A stretch of DNA of 64,000 bases from Thecaphora thlaspeos. Its lineage: Eukaryota; Basidiomycota; Ustilaginomycetes; Urocystidales; Glomosporiaceae. Numbering within the stretch: position 1 is the stretch's first letter; every line of letters starts with the position of its first letter. The position numbers and the translations under genes were made by a program. The stretch is from the NCBI GenBank assembly GCA_900291925.1, contig UWYS01000015.1, positions 248,001 through 312,000 of the forward strand, given 5' to 3'. The notes beneath the pieces were generated by a model. That model searched no databases, had not been told where the DNA came from, and saw only the letters and a list, made by a program, of their open reading frames with translations. Positions 10,501-19,956 of the stretch are shown in pieces.

Positions 10501-12594
10501 CTACCCGTGAAATTTGTACTTGTTCCTCACGGGCTCTCCATACCTAAACAGGATGAGCGGTACGGGCGCGCCCATGAGCGCCACTAAGGCGAGGAGGGAC
10601 GACGTCCAACCATACCCGATCGCCTCGAGGAGGTACTCTCCGATGATGGGGAAGACGGCGGCGAGGATGCTGCGCACCAGGACGGCGCACGCAGTGGCCG
10701 ATGCCGAGTAGGGTACGAAGGCGTCGACGAGATAGACGAGGATCGTCTGGAAACACAGGATGGTGGCGTACCCGACGAGCATGCTCCCCAGCAGCGGAAC
10801 GAGCCAGTGCGTTTCGTTCTCGGCCGCCCAGCCGAAAACGAAAAGGCCGCACGGTAGGATCAGCATCCCGACAAAGCACAGCGGCAGGCGGTACTCAGGT
10901 CGGCCCTTTCTCGGTGCCGCCACCGCCGTTGCAGGTGTAGCGGCGGCAGGTGGTGTGGTCGCCTTGTCCTCGTTGGCAGCGGCGGTTTCGGCCTTGCCTA
11001 TCACTTCCGGCTTGCCGCCGCCGTCGCCATCCGCCGACATTATTGTAGTGGGCTTGCTAGACGTCGCGGCTGGGTCGGGTACCACGCCCCATGTCGCCAC
11101 TTTGGACGCCGGGTCATCAGCTTTGATGTACGGTACCGCTGCCTTGACGGTGTCGACATGCGACTCGGCCGGCGTCGCCTCCCCGATGCTTGGCGCATTG
11201 CTGTTTGCAGCGTGGATGGCAACGACTGTTTCGCCGCCGCCATCGCCAGCCGCCGGCGCGGCGGCATTCTCCTGTTGCTTTTCCGTGTCCGCGTCCGGCT
11301 GCTCTGCGGCGGCGGCGCGCTTGTGTGCCTTCTGCTCTTCCATAATCCGCTTGATCTTGTCGGGGCTTCTCAGCAACAGCGTGCTAAACTGACCGTCCGT
11401 GAGCACCAACCTCTGGTACAGGTTGTCCTGCATTAGGACGTTGGTGAATGCGCTCGCCAGGAAGCCCACGCCGAGTCCGATGTACGACAGGCCCGAGATG
11501 CCGAGCGTCTAGCTGTAGGTCGGCAGCTCCGCGTCCGTCGGCAGGTCCTCGTCGGGCGTCCTCTCCTGGAAGAGGAGCGGATGCTGCGTTAGGAAGAGGA
11601 AGATGATGCCGTAGCAGAAGCCGAGATAAAGAGAGAAGATGGCGCAGACCGGGTTCGTGAAGAGCAATCGGAACGGTCGCGACTGGGCCTGCTTGATCTT
11701 GACGATGGCCTCGGGGCTCGGGTAGATCTTCTCCGCCCACGTCATTAGCCTCGTCGCGAGCGTGGGGCGCCGACACTGATCCTCAGATAGCGCCTGGGGC
11801 GCCTGCTGCTTGATCAGCTCGAGTCGTGCCTTGATCGCCTTCTCGCGCTTCTTGCGCAGCAGGACGGGCGCGTAGGTCTCCTTGAGGAAGACAACGATAA
11901 AGACGAAGACGAACAGCGACATGATAGTGAGCGTAAAGAGGAGCCACCTCCAGTCGCGATCGCCCTGGGCGATGAAGCCTCCGATGAGGTTGCCCAACAC
12001 GGGACCCATCAACGGGCCCAGACCGTACAGCGCCTACGCCCGTCCGCGCTCGCGAGGCTCAAACATGTCACCGATGCTCCCGGCACCGAAACTCGGCCCG
12101 GCGCTTCCCAAAGCGCCTGCGAGGAACCGGAGGATGTTGAGCGCGACGTACGTGTTGCTAAAAGACGAGGCGAGGTTAAAGACGATGAAGAGCAGGCTGG
12201 TGCTCGTGTAGACCGGCAGCCGACCCTTGAGCTCCGAAACTGGAGCGAGCAGGAAAGGTCCGACTCCGAGACCCAGGACGAAGAACGACACCGGCAAGAT
12301 TGAAAGCGTTCGCGAGCGGAGATGGAAGTCGAAGTCGAGGAATCTGACGCCTGGCACCAAAATCGACGAGCCCAACGGTGAGACGAAGCCCATTAGCGAG
12401 ATGACCGACGTGGTGAGCCATTTGCGGATATCGGACTATTGCCGTGAGTCTTCGTCGCCGAAGAGCTGGATCGCTGCAATATCTTCGGGCGTGAGCGGAC
12501 GCAGCGGTGACGGAGCTTCGTAGTGTGGCGGTGCATGTCCGGTCGAATGGTTGCGGAGGTGCACCTTGTCAGGCAGCGGGACCAGCGAGGCCAT
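10501..12594 (-). pseudogene. DHA1-type MFS drug/H+ antiporter interrupted by three in-frame TAG codons
   Basis: From ATG 12594 to TAG 10501 there is one continuous 697-codon frame interrupted only at 12436-12438, 12034-12036 and 11509-11511, each time by TAG. No frameshift is needed. The translation is a clear fungal DHA1 major facilitator: FVSPLGSSILVPGV in helix 1, the motif-A region APVSELKGRLPVY, RFLAGALGSAGP, the helix-5 motif region ALYGLGPLMGPVLGN, a cytosolic central loop, then the helix 8-12 half with the PEYRLP and YLVDAFVPYSASATACAVL signatures. A ~150-residue Ala/Pro/Glu-rich insert separates the halves. Such proteins export drugs or small molecules by proton antiport at the plasma membrane. 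None of the TAGs can be removed by a credible GT-AG intron. The frame also continues upstream of 12594 with further stops (TAG at 12610-12612; TAG and TGA at 12775-12780), so the true start is uncertain. It is either a young pseudogene or a gene needing readthrough or editing. Confidence 0.85.
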
Positions 12595-15122
12595 GATGCC
12601 GACGGTGAGCTAGATCGAGCTCGCTTCTATGGCAGAGGCGGCACCTGTAGATTGTTGGTCGGGTCTCTCGGACGGAGCCGTGAATGCGGGCAGGGCGGGG
12701 TCGTCGTACGTCGATGTCTGCCGCAAGCAAGTGCTGCTGATGGCAAGCAAGGTGTTGAGCCGTAGCAGGCGAATCTATCAGAGGCTGGGCGGGGCGAGCT
12801 TGGAAATCATGAATGAGGGTGGTGGTGGAGTCAAAGCGGGAGCAGGCAAGGACACCTGTGGGGACCTGTCTGGTTTCGAGATCAGCGTGCGGGGAAGGGG
12901 AAGGGGAAGTAGTCGTTAGAATAAGATGTCGCAGTCAGTATCGGAGTTCTGTCAATTGACAGGCGGGCGGCTCGCTGAGGGTTCTTGGGCATAAGACAGG
13001 GCGACTTACGGTGTGATGACTAGTTGCCGGCGGCAGCCTTTGCACGCGGCCTTACCGGCAGCGTAAATGAAAGAGAACCAAGCTGATGCAGGACGATGTC
13101 GCTCTATCGATGTGGACGAGATGCTGATGCGAGCACGGCAGAGTGCGCCAAGAGCCACTAGGGTGCGAGTCTGTCGCCGTGGCAGGGGGGGTCCGATGAC
13201 GGGAGCGATGAAGGGTGCCGCGACGATGGGCGGACGGAGAGGCGCAGGAAAGTAGGGCAGGAAAGCTACGGCCTCGAATGTCGATCCCAAGGAAGCCGAG
13301 AATGCTCGTACAATCGAGCAGTCGAAGGTCGGGAGGTTGAAGCCGCCTTGACAGCAAGCTACAGCATGCGAAGTGTCCTGGGATAGCGGCACCGGCCAAG
13401 CTGCGACGGCGCACCACTCGGGATACTGTACGGCACTTGAGTAGACTGAGGACGGAGGCGGCTTCAGGGCATGGCTTGTGCCGTGGTCTGAGGGGCGATG
13501 GTGGTGTCTGACGGGTGAGCGCGGTGGGATGGACGACTGCTGTGCCGGTGCATATGGTGTGCCGTGCCGTGGCTTTGTCAAAGCAGAGGCAGATGGAGTA
13601 CTCTCGTGCTTTCCGTCTTGCTGCCCAAGTGTTCTGCTGCGGGTCGACGGTCGCTTGTCGTCGACCCCTGTGCCGAACAGATGCGATAAGATGGTACGGT
13701 GCCGCCAGGCAGGGTCAACGAAGCGTAAGTTCCGCGAGCGTGGGCGGGTGTCGAAGCGGAGGTGGGCTGCGACGGCGGAAGGCGGATGGAGCGCTAGCGC
13801 TAGCGGGAGGAGCGAGGGTCCGCTACTGCAACCTCTGCCTTGAAGCATGAGGTGGCGAGGGTGGTGGTGCAAAGGGGGGCGGCTGATGCCGCGTCTCAGA
13901 CGGCATATACAGTTAGGTTTGGCTGCCGGTACGGTCGCTTCAGGCTCTGCGTTGCTAGGGCGTCTCGGTGGGGAATCGCTGGTTGGCCGGCCGGCTGGGC
14001 CATGGCGAGACGAGATCAGCGCGGCGCCGGCAGGGGTGGCGGAGGTCAGAGGGCGAGCGAGCGTCGGCAGCGGCGGCACGGCAAACAAGGGAAAATCAGC
14101 TCGCCCTCTAGACCCTGCCCAGCGCGGCACGGCACGGCAGGCGGACGAGATGCCGAAGCTGGCCAGCCGGACATAGAGAATAAAAACCTAAAAATTAAAA
14201 AAAAATATTAAATTTAAATTAAAAAAAAAAAGTTACTCGACCGGCCTGCCTGGCAAGCCAGCATGCCGTGCCAGGTCGACGGCCGCCTGCCGCCTGCCGT
14301 CCAGCGCCGCCATGGTCCCGCGCCTCCGATCCTTTTTTTGTGACTCCGTGCGTGTGCCTCTTGCTTCCGCGCCAGTGGCCCAGGCCGTCCGGCCATTGCA
14401 TTGGTGATTCTCCACCCAAGTAACGATCTCACAAGAGGATCGTGCTCGACGGACTCGAGGTGGTGTATGACGTGCGGCAATCTAGTGCCGTAAGGGAAGC
14501 CAAGAGCACGGCCGAGCCGAGAGGCAACCTCTGCCCCATACGGCTGCCGGATGTGCCGGCAAGGTCGCAGCTGCCGTTTGCTGACCTTTTCACTCCCTAT
14601 CTCCCCTGTCTTCCAGCTTTTTCGCCCGAGCAATTGAGAGGGTAACTAGCTTTTGGCATCGTCGTTCTTGCCTGGTGGCGGTCGAGAGCGGAGAGAAACA
14701 AAGGCGCCGCCTAGAATTGCAACGGCACGCAATCAAATGGCCGCCGCTTTCGGCACGACACAATGGGGCACCCGTCGAGCGGGCGTCATCTGTCGCCCGG
14801 TCACCCCACCCCGACGTTAACATCTTCGCCTCAGTCTTGCGTAAATTCGGCCTCGAATATCTTCGTCGAAGACGATGTCCGCTGTCGAGAGCGAGGTTGA
14901 AAGGCGGCGTGGGGGAGGCGGCTGATGGATGAGCGTCCGAAGCGTTTGATCCATTAATAGAACAGCGAGCCCAGTGGTTCGACCCTTCTTGCCGTGCTTT
15001 GAGAATCCGCTGTCCTTGGCAGCAGCGGAGTGGTCTGGTGAGAAAATCAAAGCTGGCCGGCGAGCAGGATGTTGTGCGCTTTTATATGGGTATGTATTAT
15101 TGCTTTGAACTAAGAGCTGTTT
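12595..15122. other. Intergenic region upstream of the MFS gene and the 5S gene
   Basis: No gene is supported. A 374-codon minus-strand open frame at 13006-14130 is rich in Pro, Arg, Ser and Ala, matches nothing I recognise and looks like a by-product of high GC. A TACTGTAC octamer lies near 13433 and a GCTAGCGCTAGC palindrome near 13795. The area directly above 12594 may contain a decayed 5' part of the MFS gene. Confidence 0.55.
14172..14233. repeat. Short A/T-rich block with poly-A runs
   Basis: About 60 bases consist almost only of A and T, with runs of A9 and A11 and a central TTAAATTTAAATTAA palindrome, inside DNA that is otherwise GC-rich. No gene model spans it. It could be an old poly-A insertion, a nucleosome-free element or a replication-origin-like sequence; none of these can be shown from sequence alone. 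Confidence 0.7.
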
Positions 15123-15240
15123 ATCTGCGGCCATAGAATCTTGAAAGCACCGTATCCCGTCCGATCTGCGAAGTTAAGCAAGGTATCGCTCAGTCAGTAC
15201 TACGGTGGGGGACCACGCAGGAATCCTGAGTGCTGCGGTT
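15123..15240 (+). rRNA. 5S ribosomal RNA
   Basis: The 118 bases contain the conserved fungal 5S core: CATCCCGTCCGATCTGCG-like segment (here GTATCCCGTCCGATCTGCG), AAGTTAAGCAAGG (box A region of the internal promoter), AGTACTACGGTGGGGGACC (box C region) and GGAATCCTGAGTGCTGCGGT. The ends ATCTGCGGC and GTGCTGCGGTT can pair to form helix I. A T-run follows immediately, as expected for RNA polymerase III termination. The gene stands alone between protein genes, which fits the dispersed 5S arrangement seen in many smut and other fungi. Confidence 0.95.
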
Positions 15241-15241
15241 C

Positions 15242-15256
15242 TTTTAATGTCTTTTT
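15242..15256 (+). terminator. RNA polymerase III terminator of the 5S gene
   Basis: Two T-runs, TTTT directly after the mature 5S end and TTTTT seven bases later, are the standard polymerase III stop signal. Confidence 0.75.
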
Positions 15257-15405
15257 GCCTCTTCTTTCCTGCTTTACTTCCATCGTAGCTTCTGTTCGTG
15301 TCACATGTCGGTCGCAAACGTCTTTGGATCTGTTTGACCTTACCTCGGTGTGTGTCTGAGCATGGCGTATCTGATGCGTTCGAGCTTACATATGGCGATA
15401 TCGTC

Positions 15406-16964
15406 CTACACGGTGCCCTTCAAGTCTGCCACCGCATCGTCCCACAGATCCGTCTGGCCCCATATACCGGCAATAGCCGTCACCGCCATCCACGCTCCGA
15501 TCTCTCCACTGTTGACCTTGCCTGAATTCTCTGCTGCCACTGCTGACCCTGCCTTCGTAGGTTTTGCAGAGACCGCTGAAGCCGATGTTACCTCTGCCCT
15601 CTCACCTTCCGCTCCACTCTGCTTATCAGCGCTTCCATCGACGACAACCGACCCAGTACCGTCCACAGGGAGGTCAGTCGCCATGACCTTCTTTCTCCTG
15701 CTCTCCAACGCCTTGTTCCTGATCCTTCCAATCTTGATCGCCGCAATGCAAGCACGGACCAGCGTACGCAGGACGCTGATCTGATCGCTCACCAGCCGAG
15801 CGTCGAGCCAGGCCAGCAACGCGAAAAGCCAGCGCGAATGCAACGGATGAATCACCGGCGACGTCTGCCGCAGGTGAGCGTCCGTCAATGATGGGTGTGC
15901 GGCTCGCAGGTCGTCATAAGGTGTGGTGAGGTGGATTCCTGGAGCTAGCCAGTAGGGAAATGCCTCGAGGATGCCGAGGACGTGGTCCTGCATTGTCAGA
16001 AAGGGGTTGGAAAGGTCAGACTGTTTGCACGCAGCCGTCTTGTTAGGAAAGATCGGGGACGATCGTGCCTCTTCTACTCACGGTGTGGAGCCTCCGCAGG
16101 GCGCCGCCAGAAGGTTCCTTTATCCCCGACCTTGACGGCGACGTCCCAGTTTCAGCCTCGTCGCTTGACTGGTCCATATCCATGTCATCGTCCTCCATTG
16201 GCGTCTTCCCGGCGGCCCATAAAGGCGATGCAGCAGACGCCCCCTTGACGGCATCTTTAGCCGAAGGCGGCTTGCCGTGGATCCAAGCGTACCAGCCGTC
16301 CGCGTTGCTCGGTCTCGGTAGACGGTCTTGGATGTATGGGACCTTGTCCATCGGCGCGTTGCTCAGAGCCTTGCGGAAGGAGATGAGTCGCGAGGCAATA
16401 ACAGTCAGTATCAGGTCAAGACAGAGGCTCAGAGGGTGGAGACACGGTGAAGGTCTGCAGACGTACCTCTCGCATGTTGCAAAACTTGACGAGGAAAGCC
16501 GCTCTCCAATCTTCCGAGGGCATCGAGAGCGTCCGTAGAAGGTGGGCTTTCCCTTGACCCGCCACCTCCTCGTGAGACTGCCCCTCTGTGTCAGCAGTCG
16601 CGTAGGGGTTGTGCGTGGCGTAGAAGATATTGGGATGCGACGCAGCTTCCACCCTGCAGTCCATGGCCAGCAACATCCTCGAGAGGTCAGGGACCAGTGC
16701 CCGCACGAGAGGCAGAGCAAGGGCCAGCACTCTTACTCACCTGACCGTCGCAAGGTACTGTTCGCCGTCAAGGGGGATTCCGTCGAAATCCAGCGGCAGC
16801 TCGGCTACGGGCAGGGACTGGTTGCCAAACGCTTCGCGCGGATCGTTGAAGTGGTGCTCGTCGTCGTCTTCATCGTGGCCGTCGTGGGTTGACGAGTCGC
16901 GACGCTGAGACGGCTTTGTGGTGTAGCGTCTGCGTTTGTGCGGTTGTGATGGGATGTGGAACAT
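15406..16964 (-). CDS. Gemin2/SIP1-like SMN-complex component
   Basis: Four exons, 16964-16741, 16677-16467, 16369-16082 and 15987-15406, join with matching phases to give 434 residues. The introns (63, 97 and 94 bp) have GTGAGT or GTACGT donors and, in the last, a CTGAC branch site before CAG. Exon 1 has DGIPLDGEQYLATVR, like the Gemin2 motif before helix 1. Exon 2 continues with HPNIFYA and LSMPSEDWRAAFLVKFC. The last exon has the most typical part, PLHSRWLFALLAWLDARLVSD followed by the LRTLVRACIAAI helix, and near the C-terminus WMAVTAIAGIWGQTDLWDD. Gemin2 binds Sm proteins and SMN during spliceosomal snRNP assembly. The middle region (about 165-240) and residues 330-385 are low-complexity inserts that make the protein longer than the human one (280 residues). 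The start at 16964 is the only upstream ATG in frame. Confidence 0.82.
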
Positions 16965-17332
16965 ACTGTGCGGGCTATGAGGCGAGGTCTGAGCCCCTTG
17001 CTGTCAAGACGACGTGGCGCTGTGGTGTTGGTGGGGATGACGGTCGAGTTGGTCGGAAAGGGTGGTGAGGCCTGGAAGCCGAGGCGAGAGAAAGAAGGGG
17101 AGAGACACTTCAGAGAGAAGGACCCTGATGGCCGCTCAAAAAAGTGCCGCGTCGAGAGTGGAGGGCGAAAGCAGGCGGATCCGAGAAGCGTGCAAAAGTC
17201 GTTGGGTCGGGAAGAACGGGGCGCGAGGCCCAGCTGCACTCACACCTCGCCGCACCACGGCACAAAAGCTCCATTGCCGCCAGCCCCTCTGCTTCTCTCC
17301 TCGCACCCCACACACACGAGCAGCTCATCAAG
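16965..17332. promoter_or_regulatory. Divergent promoter region between Gemin2 and uS14m genes
   Basis: This 368-bp gap separates two divergent start codons and must hold both promoters. The last 120 bases before 17333 are C-rich on the plus strand. No TATA box is evident. Long open frames that cross it on both strands are not supported by any domain. Confidence 0.5.
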
Positions 17333-17958
17333 ATGCCCGTCCGACCCAACGCAAGAGTCCTGTAAGTCTTCCCAGTCCCTATGCTGGACCTCTCTTTCGA
17401 CATCCCTCCCCTCTCAACTTCCGAAAGCCCGTTCGACCCACTCACACCGTCCATCTCTCCACCTCTTGTGGCAATTTTAGCCGGGACATGGCTTCTCGCC
17501 AAGCCGTCGAGTCCAACGAACTGATCAGACGGGCATTCAAGTACGTCGCACGCAACACGACGCTCCCGCAGCGGGTTCGTCACCAGGCGCAGCTCCAGCT
17601 CAACCAGTTCCCGCAAAAGACCCGTCCTGTCGCCGTGTCCAACCGATGCACAGAGACTGGAAGGGGAAGGGGTGTCATTAGCGAGTTTGGACTTTGCAGG
17701 GTGAGTCGGAATAGATGTCGGTCGGTCCCTTTTGGTGGCAGGACCTTGTAGCGGAAACGCTGGACGCTGTCGTCGGGCGTCGGTGCGGATTCGATGGCCT
17801 CTGTCGACCACCCACGCAGATGCGAGGCACGAGGAAAGAGTCCCCTTGCTGACGTCTGTTCAACTCCCTTGTCTTGTTTCATTCACTCTTCACAGTACCA
17901 ATTCCGACTTAAGGCGCTCGCAGGACAGCTTCCTGGCGTTTCGAAAGCTTCGTGGTGA
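17333..17958 (+). CDS. MRP2: Mitochondrial small-subunit ribosomal protein uS14m (MRP2)
   Basis: Three exons, 17333-17361, 17481-17700 and 17896-17958, give 103 residues. Introns at 17362-17480 (GTAAGT...TTTTAG) and 17701-17895 (GTGAGT...CACAG) preserve phase. Family signatures are clear: an N-terminal RDMASRQAVE, ARNTTLPQRVRHQAQLQLN, the core PVAVSNRCTETGRGRGV and the C-terminal LPGVSKASW ending, which is typical of S14 proteins. It lacks the Cys pairs of zinc-binding S14 forms, retaining one Cys in SNRCTETG. The product binds 16S-type rRNA in the mitoribosomal small subunit head. Length agrees with the family (about 100-115). It shares a divergent promoter with the Gemin2 gene. Confidence 0.93.
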
Positions 17959-18310
17959 AAGCATTGTGACCCAAGCTCTTCGCCGGTCTTCCGGCCGACG
18001 CTAACTTGCACAACCGCTCGACCCTGTTCTTCTCAAGCGCTTCTGCGCTCGGAGATCTTGTACTATATTACCCCTCGTGTTGGCATTCAAGAGTCTGCAC
18101 TCTTCAGCCTCATCTTACTTTGCCCGTCCTCTCGTCTTGGCGACGTACCCGCAACAACAGCTTCACAGGGCAGGGCGGATCACACGTCTCTCATATCAGG
18201 GTTGTAGTGCGACGAGGCTATGGTGCGATGGGCAGCTGCGTTGAACCTTGGGCGGAGAGGGTGTTCTATCAAGGCGGATACACAGGGAGGGGAACAAAGG
18301 GCGCTCTTGC
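17959..18310. other. Convergent 3' gap between uS14m and bL19m genes
   Basis: A 352-bp spacer between converging stop codons at 17958 and 18311. I see no gene in it. Confidence 0.6.
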
Positions 18311-19197
18311 CTATCGACGACCGCCTCTCCTCTTTGACGTCTCCTTCTCCTTCTCCTCGAGCAGACGCTGCTGCTTGATGACGTTGCCAATACCCGCCAG
18401 CCTCCTGTCGTCGTTTCGGAGATAGTAAAGCTTGGCACGACGGGTCTTCCTCAGCTTTCCGGACTTGTCGTTCTTGCCCGCCACGGCCTTCTGCACCACC
18501 CGCACGTCCTTGAGGAGGGGCGAGTAGAGGTTGAACCTCATCTCTACACCGAGCTTGACGACGAGGTTCCTTAGAACGAACGATGTCGACACGCCGCGAC
18601 GTCGGATGGCAAGGAGGACGCCGGAGAAGGACGAGAAGCCCGTCTTGAGCGGCGAGGTCCACGTCTCGACGACCAGGACCGAACCGGGAGGGATGCGGTC
18701 CGGAGAGTCGCGGTCGAAGAGCTTGGTGAGCCGATTTGTCGGGTCGTAGCGAGCCCGCAAGTCAGCGTGGACGCGGGGCATAACGCCTTGGAAGATTGTC
18801 TTGGGCGCAGGAGGTGGTGTCTTGCCAACCTTGGTAGACTTGAACTTGGGCGTGGGCAGGACGATAGCATTGTCCGAGAAGGGGTACGGTTTCGCTGTGG
18901 GTTGAGGAAGGGCCAACAAGATTAATACGGCGACATGGGTCAGTCAGAGCACTCTGCAAAGAAAAGTTCCCTAGCGACAACAGGCGGAGTGAGCCTGGAA
19001 AACCTGGGAAGCAAGGGGGCCCGCTGCTCACCTGGTGTGCGCTTCTCGGTCTCTACTATAGACGTGCTCGAAAATAGCCGGGTCGAGCATGATGGACCGG
19101 CCTCGCAGGCGGCAAGAGCTGACAATGTGGACGCAGGCGATACACCGAGGCTGAGCGAGCGGAAGAGCGACGTGAGCTGTCGCTGTGATCGTGTCAT
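18311..19197 (-). CDS. Mitochondrial large-subunit ribosomal protein bL19m
   Basis: Two exons, 19197-19032 and 18894-18311, flank an intron (19031-18895, GTGAGC...CCACAG) and encode 249 residues. Exon 1 supplies an Arg/Ser/Leu-rich, acid-poor stretch (MTRSQRQLTSLFRSLSLGVS) that looks like a mitochondrial targeting sequence. Exon 2 carries the L19 domain: RIPPGSVLVVETWTSP, then the SGVLLAIRRRGVSTSFVLRN barrel strands, LGVEMRFNLYSPLLKDVRVV, and a basic tail with RRAKLYYLR. The last 40 residues are rich in Lys, Arg and Glu. In bacteria the domain sits at the subunit interface. The frame remains open upstream of 19197 but the presequence begins naturally at this ATG, so I prefer it. It is divergent from the NOT3 gene and convergent with uS14m. 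Confidence 0.9.
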
Positions 19198-19956
19198 TAT
19201 TGGGAGAAGGTGGACGGACGTTGATGTCAACACTTGGGAGAGGTGGTGCAGCACCGGCGTGCGCGAGTCGCCAGGGGTACGTGCGGTAGCGAGGTTGTAG
19301 AAGACTGGTCGCAGAATCGATGCGCGCGGTGCAGTGTTGGTGTCAAAGAGGTGGTCAAGGGAAGGCGGGGATGGTATGGTGATGCAGGTAGCGGGAGGCA
19401 AGAGATGGGAGCTCGTGAAGCGTCTGAGTGCGACGTGGGCGAGCTGGCTGCTGAGCGCGCTTTTTTCTTCTCGGCGGCGCGCCAATTTGAATCGGATCGG
19501 GGTGATCGGACGGCGCTTGCCTCGCAGGAGTGCCAAGCGCTGGACCCGGCGCAGCAAGCCCGTCCCGCCAGCCAGCCACCCTCTCGCTTGCTGCGCATCC
19601 GAAAGCAGCCAGCATACCCACGCTTCGTCCCCGTCAACCATCCCTCCCTATCACCACACTCCCACACCCGCCACAGCTACACCGCCAACACCACACTCTC
19701 TCGACCCTCGCCACCGAGTAGCTTAGCCTTCACTGGCCGCACAGCAATTCCCACCGGACTACCGACCCCGCACCGAGCCTCGAATTCCTGGACATTCAAC
19801 CGTACATCCTTCGCCCAACGCGCACTACTCACGCAGAGCGAGCCATCACCTCGAGCGACTCATTCCCTCCGCTCAAGGCGACTTCGAGGATACCCCGACC
19901 GCCTCCGACACAGGCCAACGAGTAGCGGCGCTCAATAGCCGCTTCTATTGGACACA
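19198..19956. promoter_or_regulatory. Divergent promoter region between bL19m and NOT3 genes
   Basis: These 759 bp lie between two divergent starts. The strand switch in base composition is clear: the plus strand is GA-rich towards bL19m and CA/CT-rich from about 19560 to 19956 towards NOT3. Long open frames crossing it (for example 19234-19938) are composition artefacts. Confidence 0.5.

Noticed and set aside
12436..12563. Intron removing the first TAG of the MFS gene (GTGCAC donor, CAATAG acceptor)
   Set aside because: It is in phase, but it would delete family-like N-terminal sequence (LTPEDIAAIQLFGDEDS), and the donor is poor. The other two TAGs have no such option.
10501..12594. General reassignment of TAG as a sense codon
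   Set aside because: TAG is the correct stop in the RNR small subunit (after SLEEDF), arrestin and Gemin2 genes, so it still terminates translation here.
13006..14130. 374-codon minus-strand open frame
   Set aside because: Pro/Arg/Ser/Ala-rich throughout, no domain, and several overlapping open frames of equal quality on the other strand. High GC makes such frames common.
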